Assembly (NCBI GenBank): GCA_016286365.1
Contig: JAEESN010000003.1
Location: 62,001-126,000, forward strand
Reading direction: 5' to 3'
Origin: Treponema sp.
Lineage (GTDB): Bacteria; Spirochaetota; Spirochaetia; Treponematales; Treponemataceae
DNA length: 64,000 bases
In this document: positions 42,808 through 50,618 of the stretch, one piece after another
Layout: each line of letters begins with the position of its first letter
Numbering within the stretch: the first letter of the stretch is position 1
Position numbers and translations under genes: made by a program
The notes under the pieces: generated by a model
Database searches by the model: none
The model's input: the letters and a program-made list of their open reading frames with translations, nothing else
Told to the model about the DNA's origin: nothing

Positions 42808-43365
42808 TTACGCCTTTTCCCATTCGTTACGCAAAATCGAATACCAGCACTGGTCCACAATGCCCTGATTATTTCTGTCGGCACTGCGGAGTGTTCCTTC
42901 ATATTTCATGCCGCACTTTTTCATAACCATTCCCGAATGCGGATTATTCGGATCGTGATAAGCGCGAATACTGTTTACACCAACCTGCTCAAAGAAAAAA
43001 TCAATCACAGCATGAAGAACTTCTGTCATAATTCCCTTGTGCCACCATTTTCTTCCAAGCGCGTAACCAAACTCAACAGCCTCAATTTCGTCCTTAGGAA
43101 GCCCGTGAATATTTCCAATCGGTTCGTCACCGTTTTCCTTGAGGGTGATTGCCCAGACATAATAGTCCGCTTTTTCGTAAGAAGGAATCCAGCTGTCCAA
43201 AACCCATCTACTCACACCGACATCCTTATGAGTAGGCCAGGTCATAAACTTTGTAACTTCCGAATCCGACGCCCAGTTTTTGAACATAGCCGGCGCATCA
43301 TCAATTGTGAATCTGCGTAAAATAAGTCGCTCTGTTTCTATTTGAATTGTTCCTTTGTGATTCAT
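42808..43365 (-). CDS. GNAT acetyltransferase, RimJ/RimL type
   Basis: The 185-residue protein has IETERLILRRFTIDDAPAMF, GYALGRKWWHKGIMTEVLHA and HDPNNPHSGMVMKKCGMKYEG, the pattern of RimJ/RimL-like transferases that acetylate N-termini or small molecules. It is the first gene of the minus-strand run and has GGAG upstream of the ATG. Confidence 0.92.
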   Translation of the reverse strand: MNHKGTIQIETERLILRRFTIDDAPAMFKNWASDSEVTKFMTWPTHKDVGVSRWVLDSWIPSYEKADYYVWAITLKENGDEPIGNIHGLPKDEIEAVEFGYALGRKWWHKGIMTEVLHAVIDFFFEQVGVNSIRAYHDPNNPHSGMVMKKCGMKYEGTLRSADRNNQGIVDQCWYSILRNEWEKA

Positions 43366-43561
43366 TCTTGATTTTCTCCCATGACCTGGTTTTATTAATC
43401 TCCCATAATTTCATAATATCATAAAAACCAAAAAACTCCATAATACAAATTGTCACTGCTCTAATCACATTCTCCACGAACCGTAGGTACCAATCCCTCC
43501 CAACTTATGCTAGACTTTCAACAGATCAAAACAAAATGGCCCTATTAAAAGAGGTAAAATT

Positions 43562-44140
43562 ATGATAGATAATTATGTTACAGGTGCGCAGATAAAAATG
43601 CTGCGTGAAAATAAAAAGATGACTCAACAAGAGCTTGCTCAAAAAATAAACGTTACGGCAAAAGCTGTGAGCAAGTGGGAAACCGGAAATGGATTTCCTG
43701 ACATAAGCCTGCTTGAATCACTGGCCGCTGCGCTTGGGATTTCTGTGATAGAACTGCTTTCGGGAAGCTGTATCCGTAATCAAAACAAGAATGCAAACAT
43801 TGCAAAAAGCAAGTTTTACGTTTGTCCTGTATGCGGGAATGTGATTACTTCAACGGGAGAAGCGGTAATCAGTTGTTGTGGAATTACGCTACCACCACAA
43901 ACACCCGAAGAGCCCGACGACGAGCACAAAATAAATGTCGAAGTCACAGAAGATGAATACTTTGTCTCTCTCAATCACCCCATGACAAAGGATCACTATA
44001 TTTCGTTTATTGCCGCCGTTGCAGACAATGGGATTCAGTTTGAAAAGCTTTACCCCGAAGGCCCTGCAGAAGCCAGATTTAAAATCAGCCGCGTAAAGAA
44101 AATTATGGTATATTGCAACAAGGACGGCTTATTTGCCTAA
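43562..44140 (+). CDS. XRE HTH protein fused to a desulfoferrodoxin-like domain
   Basis: The 192-residue protein has an XRE helix-turn-helix (residues 9-62) and then a domain with the order of desulfoferrodoxin. The Cys88, Cys91, Cys105 and Cys106 match the rubredoxin-like iron centre. His122, His139, His145 and Cys185 match four of the five ligands of the superoxide reductase iron. The fifth ligand, His in CNxHG, is Asp188 (CNKDG). A redox- or superoxide-sensing regulator is inferred. It faces two oppositely oriented accessory runs and has AAGAGG before the ATG. Confidence 0.88.
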   Translation: MIDNYVTGAQIKMLRENKKMTQQELAQKINVTAKAVSKWETGNGFPDISLLESLAAALGISVIELLSGSCIRNQNKNANIAKSKFYVCPVCGNVITSTGEAVISCCGITLPPQTPEEPDDEHKINVEVTEDEYFVSLNHPMTKDHYISFIAAVADNGIQFEKLYPEGPAEARFKISRVKKIMVYCNKDGLFA

Positions 44141-44184
44141 GGCATCATGCTCATAAAAGCCCGTAGGTTTCCATAAGTGTCATT

Positions 44185-44304
44185 TTATATTTCCTTATAC
44201 ATCCTGTGCATAAAGCCACCCGAAACATTTTCAATCGGAACGGAAACCTGCCCAAGCCCGAGTTCCTTAAATAAGCTGATTATTAAATCCTTTATTTCTG
44301 CCAC
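44185..44304 (-). pseudogene. N-terminal remnant of a phosphotransferase gene
   Basis: A 39-codon frame starting at a GTG encodes VAEIKDLIISLFKELGLGQ and then PIENVSGGFMHRMYKEI before a stop. The VSGGFMHRMYK string is the N-terminal strand of an aminoglycoside-phosphotransferase-like family. The kinase domain is missing. It follows the NUDIX gene by 16 bases. Confidence 0.6.
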
Positions 44305-44320
44305 ACGTAAAATCCTTTTT

Positions 44321-44800
44321 TCAGGCAACAAACTTTTTCATCTGGTAGCCCACAAGTTCTGAATCAGACATTGCCAAAAGCTCCTGAGCGGAAACCCACC
44401 GGTAATCACAGGTTTCTCCTTTCTGTAATTTTATTGAATCCTTGGCACAATCTGTTACACACAAAAAACGGCAATGAATACAGGTTTTACCCAAAGACCA
44501 ATCTAACTGCTCAAGCGTCTCTGTAACAATTCCGGTTTCTTCACGAAGTTCACGAAGCGCTCCTTCCATTGCACTTTCACCCTGCAGGGCAGAACCACCA
44601 GCCGTGGCTTCCCACATATCCGGGAAAAGTGGCTTTGTCGGATCCCGCTTCATCAAAAGATAAGTCCCATCTGTATGGCGCACAAGAATTTCACAGACAA
44701 GATGATAAATTCCAGATGGAATTTTATCCTGTTCTTCACGGACCAGAGTCATTCCTTCAATTTTTTCAAAATTTGAATTATATGCGTCCCAAAGTTCCAT
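44321..44800 (-). CDS. NUDIX hydrolase
   Basis: The 159-residue protein has the Nudix box GGSALQGESAMEGALRELREETGI and starts MELWDAYN, similar to isopentenyl-diphosphate-isomerase-like Nudix proteins. It would cleave a nucleoside diphosphate derivative; the substrate is unknown. The start at 44800 is chosen because AGGA lies nearby and the upstream extension overlaps the GNAT gene. Confidence 0.9.
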   Translation of the reverse strand: MELWDAYNSNFEKIEGMTLVREEQDKIPSGIYHLVCEILVRHTDGTYLLMKRDPTKPLFPDMWEATAGGSALQGESAMEGALRELREETGIVTETLEQLDWSLGKTCIHCRFLCVTDCAKDSIKLQKGETCDYRWVSAQELLAMSDSELVGYQMKKFVA

Positions 44801-44810
44801 CTTTATCTTC

Positions 44811-45377
44811 CTAACTGTTTTTAAAAATCCAGTATCCGTTAAACGAAACTCCGTCTTTTGCAACAAGAAGGGAATCAGTTTTTTCAAAGCCAAAAGCTTC
44901 GGCGGCAGCTGCTCGTTCAACCGCATAAATCGGGATTTTTGTAGCTACTTTCTTACAGTCAAACATCTGGAAAATATGAGGGACAAAAAGCGACATGATT
45001 TCTTTCAATACATCTGCCTTTTCATAAGCGCTTCCAACATCTAATCGTAGAACTCCACTCTCATTAAAATCATCTTCCGAAAGACGCTTAAAAGATTCAA
45101 TCGTTCCAATCGCTTTACCAGTTGATTTATCAATAATCGCCCAGCGCACAAACCACTTTTCGCGATACGAATAAAACCAGAAATCCATAGCCTTATCCAT
45201 CTTCTCTTTTGTATTATAGTAAAAATTGTCGCCGTCACAGTTGTCGCTGTTAAAAAACGGAAGAGCATTTTTGTCCCCGTAAACTTTGAGCAGATCTTCT
45301 ACGTCAGCTTTTTCTACAAGGCGCAAAAGCCAGTGTTCATTTTCGAACTTCGGGCATTCTTCATAAACATTTTTCAT
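44811..45377 (-). CDS. GNAT family N-acetyltransferase
   Basis: The 188-residue protein has the RimJ-like layout, with LRLVEKADVEDLLKVYGDK, WAIIDKSTGKAIGTIESF and a C-terminal AVERAAAAEAFGFEK. The acetyl-CoA loop is less conserved than in the other GNAT genes here. It overlaps the tautomerase gene stop by four bases. Confidence 0.8.
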   Translation of the reverse strand: MKNVYEECPKFENEHWLLRLVEKADVEDLLKVYGDKNALPFFNSDNCDGDNFYYNTKEKMDKAMDFWFYSYREKWFVRWAIIDKSTGKAIGTIESFKRLSEDDFNESGVLRLDVGSAYEKADVLKEIMSLFVPHIFQMFDCKKVATKIPIYAVERAAAAEAFGFEKTDSLLVAKDGVSFNGYWIFKNS

Positions 45378-45730
45378 TTCTGATTTCCTCCCATTCCCCA
45401 GTTTTCAAGCGGCGGTTCATTCATCACTATAAAAACATCAGTCGCGGGGATTTTTAATTTTTCACAAAGCTTTTTGGTGATGATTTCTATCGCATTTTTT
45501 TTCTGTTCTTTTGTTCTCCCCGGAAAAATCATGAGTTCAATAATCATAAAATTTTCTGTTTTACCTTCCGGTGCTTCCCAGTTAGTCTTATCAAACTCTT
45601 GAATTCTCTGAAACCTGTCCCAGTCGGCAATTTCAAAAGAGTCAATCAATCCTTCGTGGATACAATCAAAAACAGTCTTCTTAAATTCGGGCGTTTTACC
45701 CTTAAGCATATTAACTTTTACTAACGGCAT
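45374..45730 (-). CDS. Tautomerase family protein
   Basis: The 118-residue protein begins MPLVKVNMLKGKTPEF with the catalytic Pro2 that becomes N-terminal after Met removal. It ends DVFIVMNEPPLENWGMGG, as in the 4-oxalocrotonate tautomerase superfamily. The substrate is unknown. There is no Shine-Dalgarno sequence; the promoter TTGAAA-N17-TATTCT ends six bases from the ATG. Confidence 0.88.
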   Translation of the reverse strand: MPLVKVNMLKGKTPEFKKTVFDCIHEGLIDSFEIADWDRFQRIQEFDKTNWEAPEGKTENFMIIELMIFPGRTKEQKKNAIEIITKKLCEKLKIPATDVFIVMNEPPLENWGMGGNQK

Positions 45731-45736
45731 AAATTC

Positions 45737-45765
45737 AGAATAATCGCTTTATAAGAGGATTTCAA
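45737..45765 (-). promoter_or_regulatory. Leaderless-type promoter of the tautomerase operon
   Basis: On the minus strand TTGAAA (45760-45765) and TATTCT (45737-45742) are separated by 17 bases, and the ATG follows six bases after the -10 box. Confidence 0.6.
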
Positions 45766-45857
45766 GAGTGATGGTGGTATGAGAGTGCATTTTAAAGAAC
45801 AACTTTAATATGAGGATTTCAAATTATCCCCGCCGCCACTCCCCGTACACAAAAGAA

Positions 45858-46295
45858 TTACCTGGCTTCATCCTCATCTGTGCCTTCGCTCTGGGGAAAA
45901 TTAAAAATCCAGGCAACAAAACAAAGTGCAAAAAGAATAATTCCAACAATCAGATTTCCGGTAATGACATATTGAGCTAAACCAAACAAAGCTGCCGCTT
46001 CTGCGTATCCCAAAATCATAAAATAAATCACAAAAGATTTTTTTAATACATCATCAGAAACAGCATTTAGAAATAATCTGCCAATCACACCTTTAGAAAT
46101 AATTCCATTTTGAACCTTCCTGTAAAGCACAATACTAAACAGAGTCAAAACAATGCCAATACAAAGGAAAACAAAATGAAGTGGCTTAAAAGTATTGTTC
46201 GTCTGAATGTGCATGATATACGCAAGATAAATGTAAACAAGTTTTGTAATCGGTGAACAAAACCATATCAACTTCTTAATAATATCATTATTCAT
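45858..46295 (-). CDS. Hypothetical four-helix membrane protein
   Basis: The 145-residue protein has four membrane helices, arranged as two at each side of a short cytoplasmic loop (YRKVQNGIISKGVIGR). No family was recognised. The ATG at 46295 has GGGGGT upstream, whereas an ATG seven codons earlier has none. Confidence 0.65.
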   Translation of the reverse strand: MNNDIIKKLIWFCSPITKLVYIYLAYIMHIQTNNTFKPLHFVFLCIGIVLTLFSIVLYRKVQNGIISKGVIGRLFLNAVSDDVLKKSFVIYFMILGYAEAAALFGLAQYVITGNLIVGIILFALCFVAWIFNFPQSEGTDEDEAR

Positions 46296-46430
46296 AATAC
46301 CCCCAAAAGAATTCAAAATCCTTACAAAAAGATTTTAATTCCCGGCAATTTTTTTATACCTAAAATTATATTATCATTTTTTCTTTTTTTCCATTTTTAA
46401 TTTTGATAATCCCCTGCTCATACGCATATT

Positions 46431-46470
46431 AAAATATGACATACAAATGTCATATTTTCTGTGATATAAT
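46431..46470 (+). promoter_or_regulatory. Operator (12-bp inverted repeat) and -10 of the WYL regulator gene
   Basis: AAAATATGACAT (46431-46442) and ATGTCATATTTT (46447-46458) form a perfect inverted repeat with a four-base spacer. An extended -10, TGATATAAT, follows at 46462-46470. The start codon is six bases further on. The same element is at 49651-49689. Confidence 0.8.
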
Positions 46471-46476
46471 CATCTT

Positions 46477-47469
46477 ATGCAGATTGATCAACTGTTTGAA
46501 TTAGTTTACATCCTCATAGACAAAAAGCAGGTAAAGGCAAAAGAAATGGCAGAACATTTTGGCGTTTCTACAAGAACAATTTACCGCTGGCTTGATGCAC
46601 TCTCTGTTTCCGGCGTTCCAGTTTATTCTACAAAAGGGCGTTCAGGCGGAATTGCAATTTCAGAAAATTATACTCTTGATAAAACTATCCTTTCTGATGA
46701 AGAAAAACTTGCTGTTCTTTCGAGTGTTAAAGCCTTTAATAAACTGAGCGGAAATTCCTTGCCCTCGAATCCGAATCTTAAAGCTGCAGAAAAACTTTCC
46801 CGCCTGGTCAAAGATGATTCCGACTGGATCGAAGTTGATTTTTCTCCGTGGAGTCCCGAGGGTCATAATCTTCGTGAAGTTTTTGGAACCCTCCGTGATT
46901 CAATTTTAAAAAAGCATCAGATTACTTTTGATTATTTCAGTTCTGGAGGGATTACAGAAAAACGCACGGTACATCCATGGAAACTTGTTTACCGAGGACA
47001 AGCCTGGTATCTTCAGGGATGGTGCATAAGCCGCAAGGCAGAAAGATTTTTCAAACTCAGCCGGATGATTAATGTTCAAAAGACGGGACGAGCAGCAACT
47101 GTCACAAAGGAAAATACAGGGGCGCCGCAGGATGATAAGCACAAAAACCCGGCAGAAGATAAAATGAACATCTCTTCAAAAAATAAAATCAAGATGCCGG
47201 CGGAAGTTAAGATTAAAACTCAACCCCTCATCAAAATTAAGGCAAAAGTTTCTTCCAGAATGGCGTTTTATCTTCTCGACACCTTTGCGTGCTCCGAAAT
47301 CCATAAACACAGAGACGGGAGCATCACCGCAGTTTTTTCTGCACCCGATGAACCATGGCTTCCTGGAATGCTTTTGAGTTTTGGAGGAGATTTAAAAATC
47401 ATCTCGCCGGAAAAAATCCAGAAAGAAGTGATGAAAATGGCCCGGGACGTCATCCGCTCAAACAGGTAA
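46477..47469 (+). CDS. HTH/WYL-domain transcriptional regulator (YafY-like)
   Basis: The 330-residue protein has an N-terminal helix-turn-helix (VKAKEMAEHFGVSTRTIYRWLDAL). A WYL domain (about 135-195) shows YRGQAWYLQGWCISRKAERFFKLSRM, and a C-terminal WCX domain follows. A Lys-rich low-complexity linker of about 40 residues, unusual for the family, separates WYL and WCX. Such regulators, including those of defence islands, bind inverted repeats. Its own promoter carries one, shared with the SAP-domain gene. Confidence 0.92.
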   Translation: MQIDQLFELVYILIDKKQVKAKEMAEHFGVSTRTIYRWLDALSVSGVPVYSTKGRSGGIAISENYTLDKTILSDEEKLAVLSSVKAFNKLSGNSLPSNPNLKAAEKLSRLVKDDSDWIEVDFSPWSPEGHNLREVFGTLRDSILKKHQITFDYFSSGGITEKRTVHPWKLVYRGQAWYLQGWCISRKAERFFKLSRMINVQKTGRAATVTKENTGAPQDDKHKNPAEDKMNISSKNKIKMPAEVKIKTQPLIKIKAKVSSRMAFYLLDTFACSEIHKHRDGSITAVFSAPDEPWLPGMLLSFGGDLKIISPEKIQKEVMKMARDVIRSNR

Positions 47470-47561
47470 AATCATCATTCAAAATTTAAATCACAACTTT
47501 ATTTACCCTACACGCCCTATCTGATACAATCTTTCTAACTTTTTATTCCAGGAGGAAGCAC

Positions 47562-48326
47562 ATGATAATAAAAAATGAATACCCAGTTTTAGAATTCGAC
47601 ACAGACAAGGATTCTATCGTAAACCCATTTAAATGGAATCTTGACCAGCTCAAGACAAACAAGTTGATTATTACTTTCTTCCCGGATGTAATGGAAAGCT
47701 TAAAAACTGAAAAACTTATTGAGCCTGCTTATCATTTTGGTGGAGAAAATCCCGTAGACCTTTATGCATTTACACAAGAGCCTGATGTTCTTATCACACT
47801 TGGATATGTCGGCTGTCCGGCCTGCGCAGGAAACCTCGAATTTTTTGCAGCCTCTGGAATCAACAAAGTGATGTTCTGTGGCGGTGGCGGAGTTTTAGAT
47901 AAAAATATAAAGGTTGGTGAACTCTTGGTTGTAGAAGGCGCAATCCGTGATGAAGGATTTTCTTACCGCTACATTGAGCCGTCACGCTATATTTATACAG
48001 ATAAAAAAATCACAAAAAAAATAACTGATTATCTTGATGAACATAAAATCTCTTATCTTACAGGACTCACCTGGACTACTGATGCAATGTTCCGCGAAAC
48101 AAAAGCCCTTGTTGAACAGCGAAAAGCAGAGGGTGCAAAAATTGTAGAGATGGAACAGGCCGGATGTATTGCGATTGCGCAGTATAGAAATTTTGATTAC
48201 GGTGCAATTATCTACGGTGGTGATGATGTTTCGCAAAATGAGTGGGATACCCGAAGCTGGGATAAGAGACGGGGAATCAGATACAATCTTGTTATGCTTT
48301 GCAAAGAGCTTGTGAAAGTGATTTAA
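47562..48326 (+). CDS. Nucleoside phosphorylase family protein (uridine phosphorylase-like)
   Basis: The 254-residue protein has the nucleoside phosphorylase fold, with VLITLGYVGCPACAG, KVMFCGGGGVLDKNIKVGELLVV and KIVEMEQAGCIAIAQYRNFDYG. The VEMEQAG segment corresponds to the family's substrate Glu-Met-Glu motif. The GYVGCP segment differs from standard uridine phosphorylases, so specificity is open. AGGAGG precedes the ATG. Confidence 0.85.
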   Translation: MIIKNEYPVLEFDTDKDSIVNPFKWNLDQLKTNKLIITFFPDVMESLKTEKLIEPAYHFGGENPVDLYAFTQEPDVLITLGYVGCPACAGNLEFFAASGINKVMFCGGGGVLDKNIKVGELLVVEGAIRDEGFSYRYIEPSRYIYTDKKITKKITDYLDEHKISYLTGLTWTTDAMFRETKALVEQRKAEGAKIVEMEQAGCIAIAQYRNFDYGAIIYGGDDVSQNEWDTRSWDKRRGIRYNLVMLCKELVKVI

Positions 48327-48395
48327 GACATCTCTTCCCACGGCATCCCAGGATTTATTATGTTATTTTCTGGGGTGCCCGGCAATCAGCCTATA

Positions 48396-48424
48396 TTGAA
48401 ACAACTCCTAAAATCATTCATAAT
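48396..48424 (+). promoter_or_regulatory. Leaderless-type promoter of the HAD gene
   Basis: TTGAAA (48396-48401) and CATAAT (48419-48424) are separated by exactly 17 bases, and the ATG follows after five bases. No Shine-Dalgarno sequence is present. Confidence 0.6.
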
Positions 48425-48429
48425 TGAAT

Positions 48430-49200
48430 ATGGAAAACTTATCAATCATACTTTCAGATTTAGACGGAACACTCTTCCACGACGACAAATCAATTTCGGA
48501 CTACACAAAAAAAATAATCAGACAGGCACAGAAAAAAGGAATCCTATTCGGAATCTGCACATCGCGCGCAAAAGTAAATGCAATAAAATATCTTGACGGG
48601 ATTAAGCCGGATATTTTTATTTCTAACGGCGGCGGAATGATTACCCTCGGCGATGAAAAAATCTATGACTGCCGCTTCACAGAGGACGAAGTAAAAAGGC
48701 TTATAAAAAATACATTCGAAGTTTTCGGCCCCGATGCAATCATTTCTGCGGATAACGAAAATGCCCTCTATTCAAATTCAAAAGAAGACCTTCCCGATAA
48801 GTTCTGGATTTATAATGATTTTTCCGACTTCTACGAAAGCTGTATGAAAATCTGCATTCAAAGCCTGGACAAAAAGATGATTGAAAAAGCAGCATCCGTA
48901 ATCGGCCTTGAAAATATTGATTACCTTCCCTTCTCCGATATCCCCTGGTATAAGCTGAGTAAAAAAGGCGCAACAAAAGAAAAAGCAATCGAAGCGTTAT
49001 GCAATCATTTAAAAATTTCTCCTTCACAAATCACAGCCTTTGGAGATGATTTTAACGACATCGGAATGCTTAAACTCTGCGGTAAAGGTATCGCAATGGG
49101 AAACGCAATTAAAGAAGTAAAAGAAGCTGCCACCGAAATCTGCCAGACAAACGAAAACGACGGCGTTGCAAGATGGATGGAAAAGAGTTTGGATGATTAA
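48430..49200 (+). CDS. HAD family phosphatase, Cof type
   Basis: The 256-residue protein has ILSDLDGTLFHDDKSIS (motif I), GICTSRAKVNAIKYL, and ITAFGDDFNDIGMLKLCGKGIAMGNA (motif IV). This matches Cof/YidA-type sugar or cofactor phosphatases. The substrate is unknown. The ATG at 48430 is preferred over a TTG two codons upstream, which would overlap the -10 box. Confidence 0.92.
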   Translation: MENLSIILSDLDGTLFHDDKSISDYTKKIIRQAQKKGILFGICTSRAKVNAIKYLDGIKPDIFISNGGGMITLGDEKIYDCRFTEDEVKRLIKNTFEVFGPDAIISADNENALYSNSKEDLPDKFWIYNDFSDFYESCMKICIQSLDKKMIEKAASVIGLENIDYLPFSDIPWYKLSKKGATKEKAIEALCNHLKISPSQITAFGDDFNDIGMLKLCGKGIAMGNAIKEVKEAATEICQTNENDGVARWMEKSLDD

Positions 49201-49215
49201 TAATCAGATTATAAA

Positions 49216-49341
49216 CTAATTATCTGTTCCCCAGCTTTCAAGCATAAAAACATCTTCTGTGGCAAAGACTTCAAAATCTTTTGTATTTTGAGTAACCAAA
49301 ACCATGTTATTGTGGAAATTGCGCAGGTATCGTGATGAAAC
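49216..49341 (-). pseudogene. Remnant of a PIN-domain toxin gene
   Basis: Without any start codon, 41 codons encode RYLRNFHNNMVLVTQNTKDF and then VFATEDVFMLESWGTDN before a stop. LVTQNTKDFE matches the conserved C-terminal motif of VapC-like PIN ribonucleases. The catalytic N-terminal part is gone. It lies just downstream of an intact antitoxin gene. Confidence 0.55.
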
Positions 49342-49393
49342 TCAAGATTTGCAAGTTATTTTTTATCTGGAACCGGACGTGTTACTTCGGAAA

Positions 49394-49576
49394 TTACATT
49401 TTATTTACCTGTTCTACAAACGAAGGTTTATAATTCTTCTTAAGATTATTATATTCATCAATCCCGATAATAACAGCCGAAGTGCGCCCATGTTTTGTGA
49501 TTTCTATTACACCGCCATTTTCTGCCATAGTCACATATTCACTGAACTTGGCCTTTACATCATAAAGTGCTGCCAT
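49394..49576 (-). CDS. Phd/YefM family antitoxin (orphan)
   Basis: The 60-residue protein, MAALYDVKAKFSEYVTMAEN with VIEITKHGRTSAVIIGIDEY, is a Phd/YefM antitoxin. It normally binds DNA and neutralises a RelE, Doc or PIN toxin. Only a fragment of a PIN toxin follows. The start at 49576 has AAGAAGG; another ATG nine codons upstream lacks a signal. Confidence 0.85.
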   Translation of the reverse strand: MAALYDVKAKFSEYVTMAENGGVIEITKHGRTSAVIIGIDEYNNLKKNYKPSFVEQVNKM

Positions 49577-49650
49577 AAAACCTTCTTTTAAGAATATAGT
49601 CATTATATGGTCATATTATGCGGATGTTAAATCTTTTGTTCTTTTGTTTT

Positions 49651-49689
49651 AAATATGACATTTAGATGTCATATTTTAGATGATATTAT
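49651..49689 (+). promoter_or_regulatory. Operator (11-bp inverted repeat) and -10 of the SAP-domain gene
   Basis: AAATATGACAT (49651-49661) and ATGTCATATTT (49666-49676) form a perfect inverted repeat with a four-base spacer. An extended -10, TGATATTAT, follows at 49681-49689. The distance from the right arm to the -10 hexamer is 18 bases, exactly as at 46447-46465. Confidence 0.8.
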
Positions 49690-49700
49690 TAAGGTGTGAT

Positions 49701-50420
49701 ATGAAAAGAGAAGACATGACACGCCCGGATTTTTCTGAAATAAAGACTTTTGAAGAATTCTCAAAATACTACTGGTACCGCGAAGAGCTCCAGAAGATCT
49801 GCCGTGAACTTGGTATTGATGCAGGCGGGATGAAAGCGGAACTGAATCACAATATTAAAGAATATTTTAAAGGGAATCTGATAAAACCTGAAAAATACCA
49901 TGAGGATAGAAAAGAAAAATCAAAACAATTTACAGGCCGCAGAAAGAATACCGCTAAATCAACTCACCTTGATGACGATAGCTCAATGATCACAGTTTCT
50001 GATTCACTCAGTCTACAAACCGGCCTGATTGAATGCCGATTCTGCTTTAGCCAGCGCTTCCGTGATTTCTTTTCGGAACAGACTGGTGTCAAAAATTTTA
50101 AGTTTAATGTAGACATGGTCGCCACAGTTCGAAAAGTAAAAGAAACAAAAGATGAAGCTTTTACAATTGAAGACCTTCTGGATATTTACTATGGCCGCAA
50201 AACCTATGCTACTTACGATAGAGTTTCCCTGCAATGGAATAAGTTTGTTCAGGATTTTTGTGCAGACCCGGCGACGGCGTGTTTTTCAAACAAACTGAAG
50301 GTTGCGGCCAGGCTTTGGAAAATTGTCCGGGAATCTACACGTGAAAAAATTTATAAACATGAGCTTCTTGAGGAGTTTACGGACGAAACACTCGGTTTCA
50401 GTAATTTCGTCCGTAAGTAA
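49701..50420 (+). CDS. SAP-domain protein (DUF6434-like)
   Basis: The 239-residue protein begins with a SAP-like helix-turn-helix (YREELQKICRELGIDAGGMK). Such domains bind nucleic acid in eukaryotes and phages. A C-terminal domain of about 110 residues contains RFRDFFSEQTGVKNFKFNV and a YDRVSLQWNKFVQDF motif. The last 14 residues (FTDETLGFSNFVRK) are encoded by the first of three 84-bp palindromic repeats. The start at 49701 is 21 bases downstream of another ATG that lies in the promoter. It and the DUF3781 gene may form an operon under WYL control. Confidence 0.75.
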   Translation: MKREDMTRPDFSEIKTFEEFSKYYWYREELQKICRELGIDAGGMKAELNHNIKEYFKGNLIKPEKYHEDRKEKSKQFTGRRKNTAKSTHLDDDSSMITVSDSLSLQTGLIECRFCFSQRFRDFFSEQTGVKNFKFNVDMVATVRKVKETKDEAFTIEDLLDIYYGRKTYATYDRVSLQWNKFVQDFCADPATACFSNKLKVAARLWKIVRESTREKIYKHELLEEFTDETLGFSNFVRK

Positions 50421-50584
50421 AATGAAATGTGCAAGGGCAAAATAAAAAAAACAGCTACTTTTACGGACGAAATGCAGAATTTAAGCAGTTTCGTCCGTAA
50501 GTAAAATAAAATGTGCAAGGGCAAAACAGAAAATCCAGCTACTTTTACGGACGAAACACTCGGTTTGAGCAATTTCGTCCGTAA
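50377..50584. repeat. Three 84-bp palindromic repeats
   Basis: TTACGGACGAAA and TTTCGTCCGTAA form perfect 12-bp inverted repeats at 50377-50416, 50461-50500 and 50545-50584, each with a 16-base loop. The period is exactly 84. Loops 1 and 3 differ by three bases, while loop 2 is unrelated. The 44-base spacers are nearly identical. The first copy ends the SAP-protein coding sequence. Confidence 0.95.
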
Positions 50585-50618
50585 AAACAGATAAAAACAC
50601 CACATAAGGATAAACATC

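Noticed and set aside
39100-45730. Integron-like cassette array of small enzymes in one orientation
   Set aside because: Gaps between genes are about 10-20 bases, too short for attC sites, and there is no integrase gene. An ordinary accumulated operon is more likely.
48341-48378. Hairpin GGCATCCCAG/CTGGGGTGCC after the nucleoside phosphorylase gene as a terminator
   Set aside because: The 10-bp stem is real, but the loop is long and no T run follows on the plus strand, so termination is not supported.
50377-50584. CRISPR array
   Set aside because: Only three units, internally palindromic, with conserved rather than unique spacers; no cas genes nearby.
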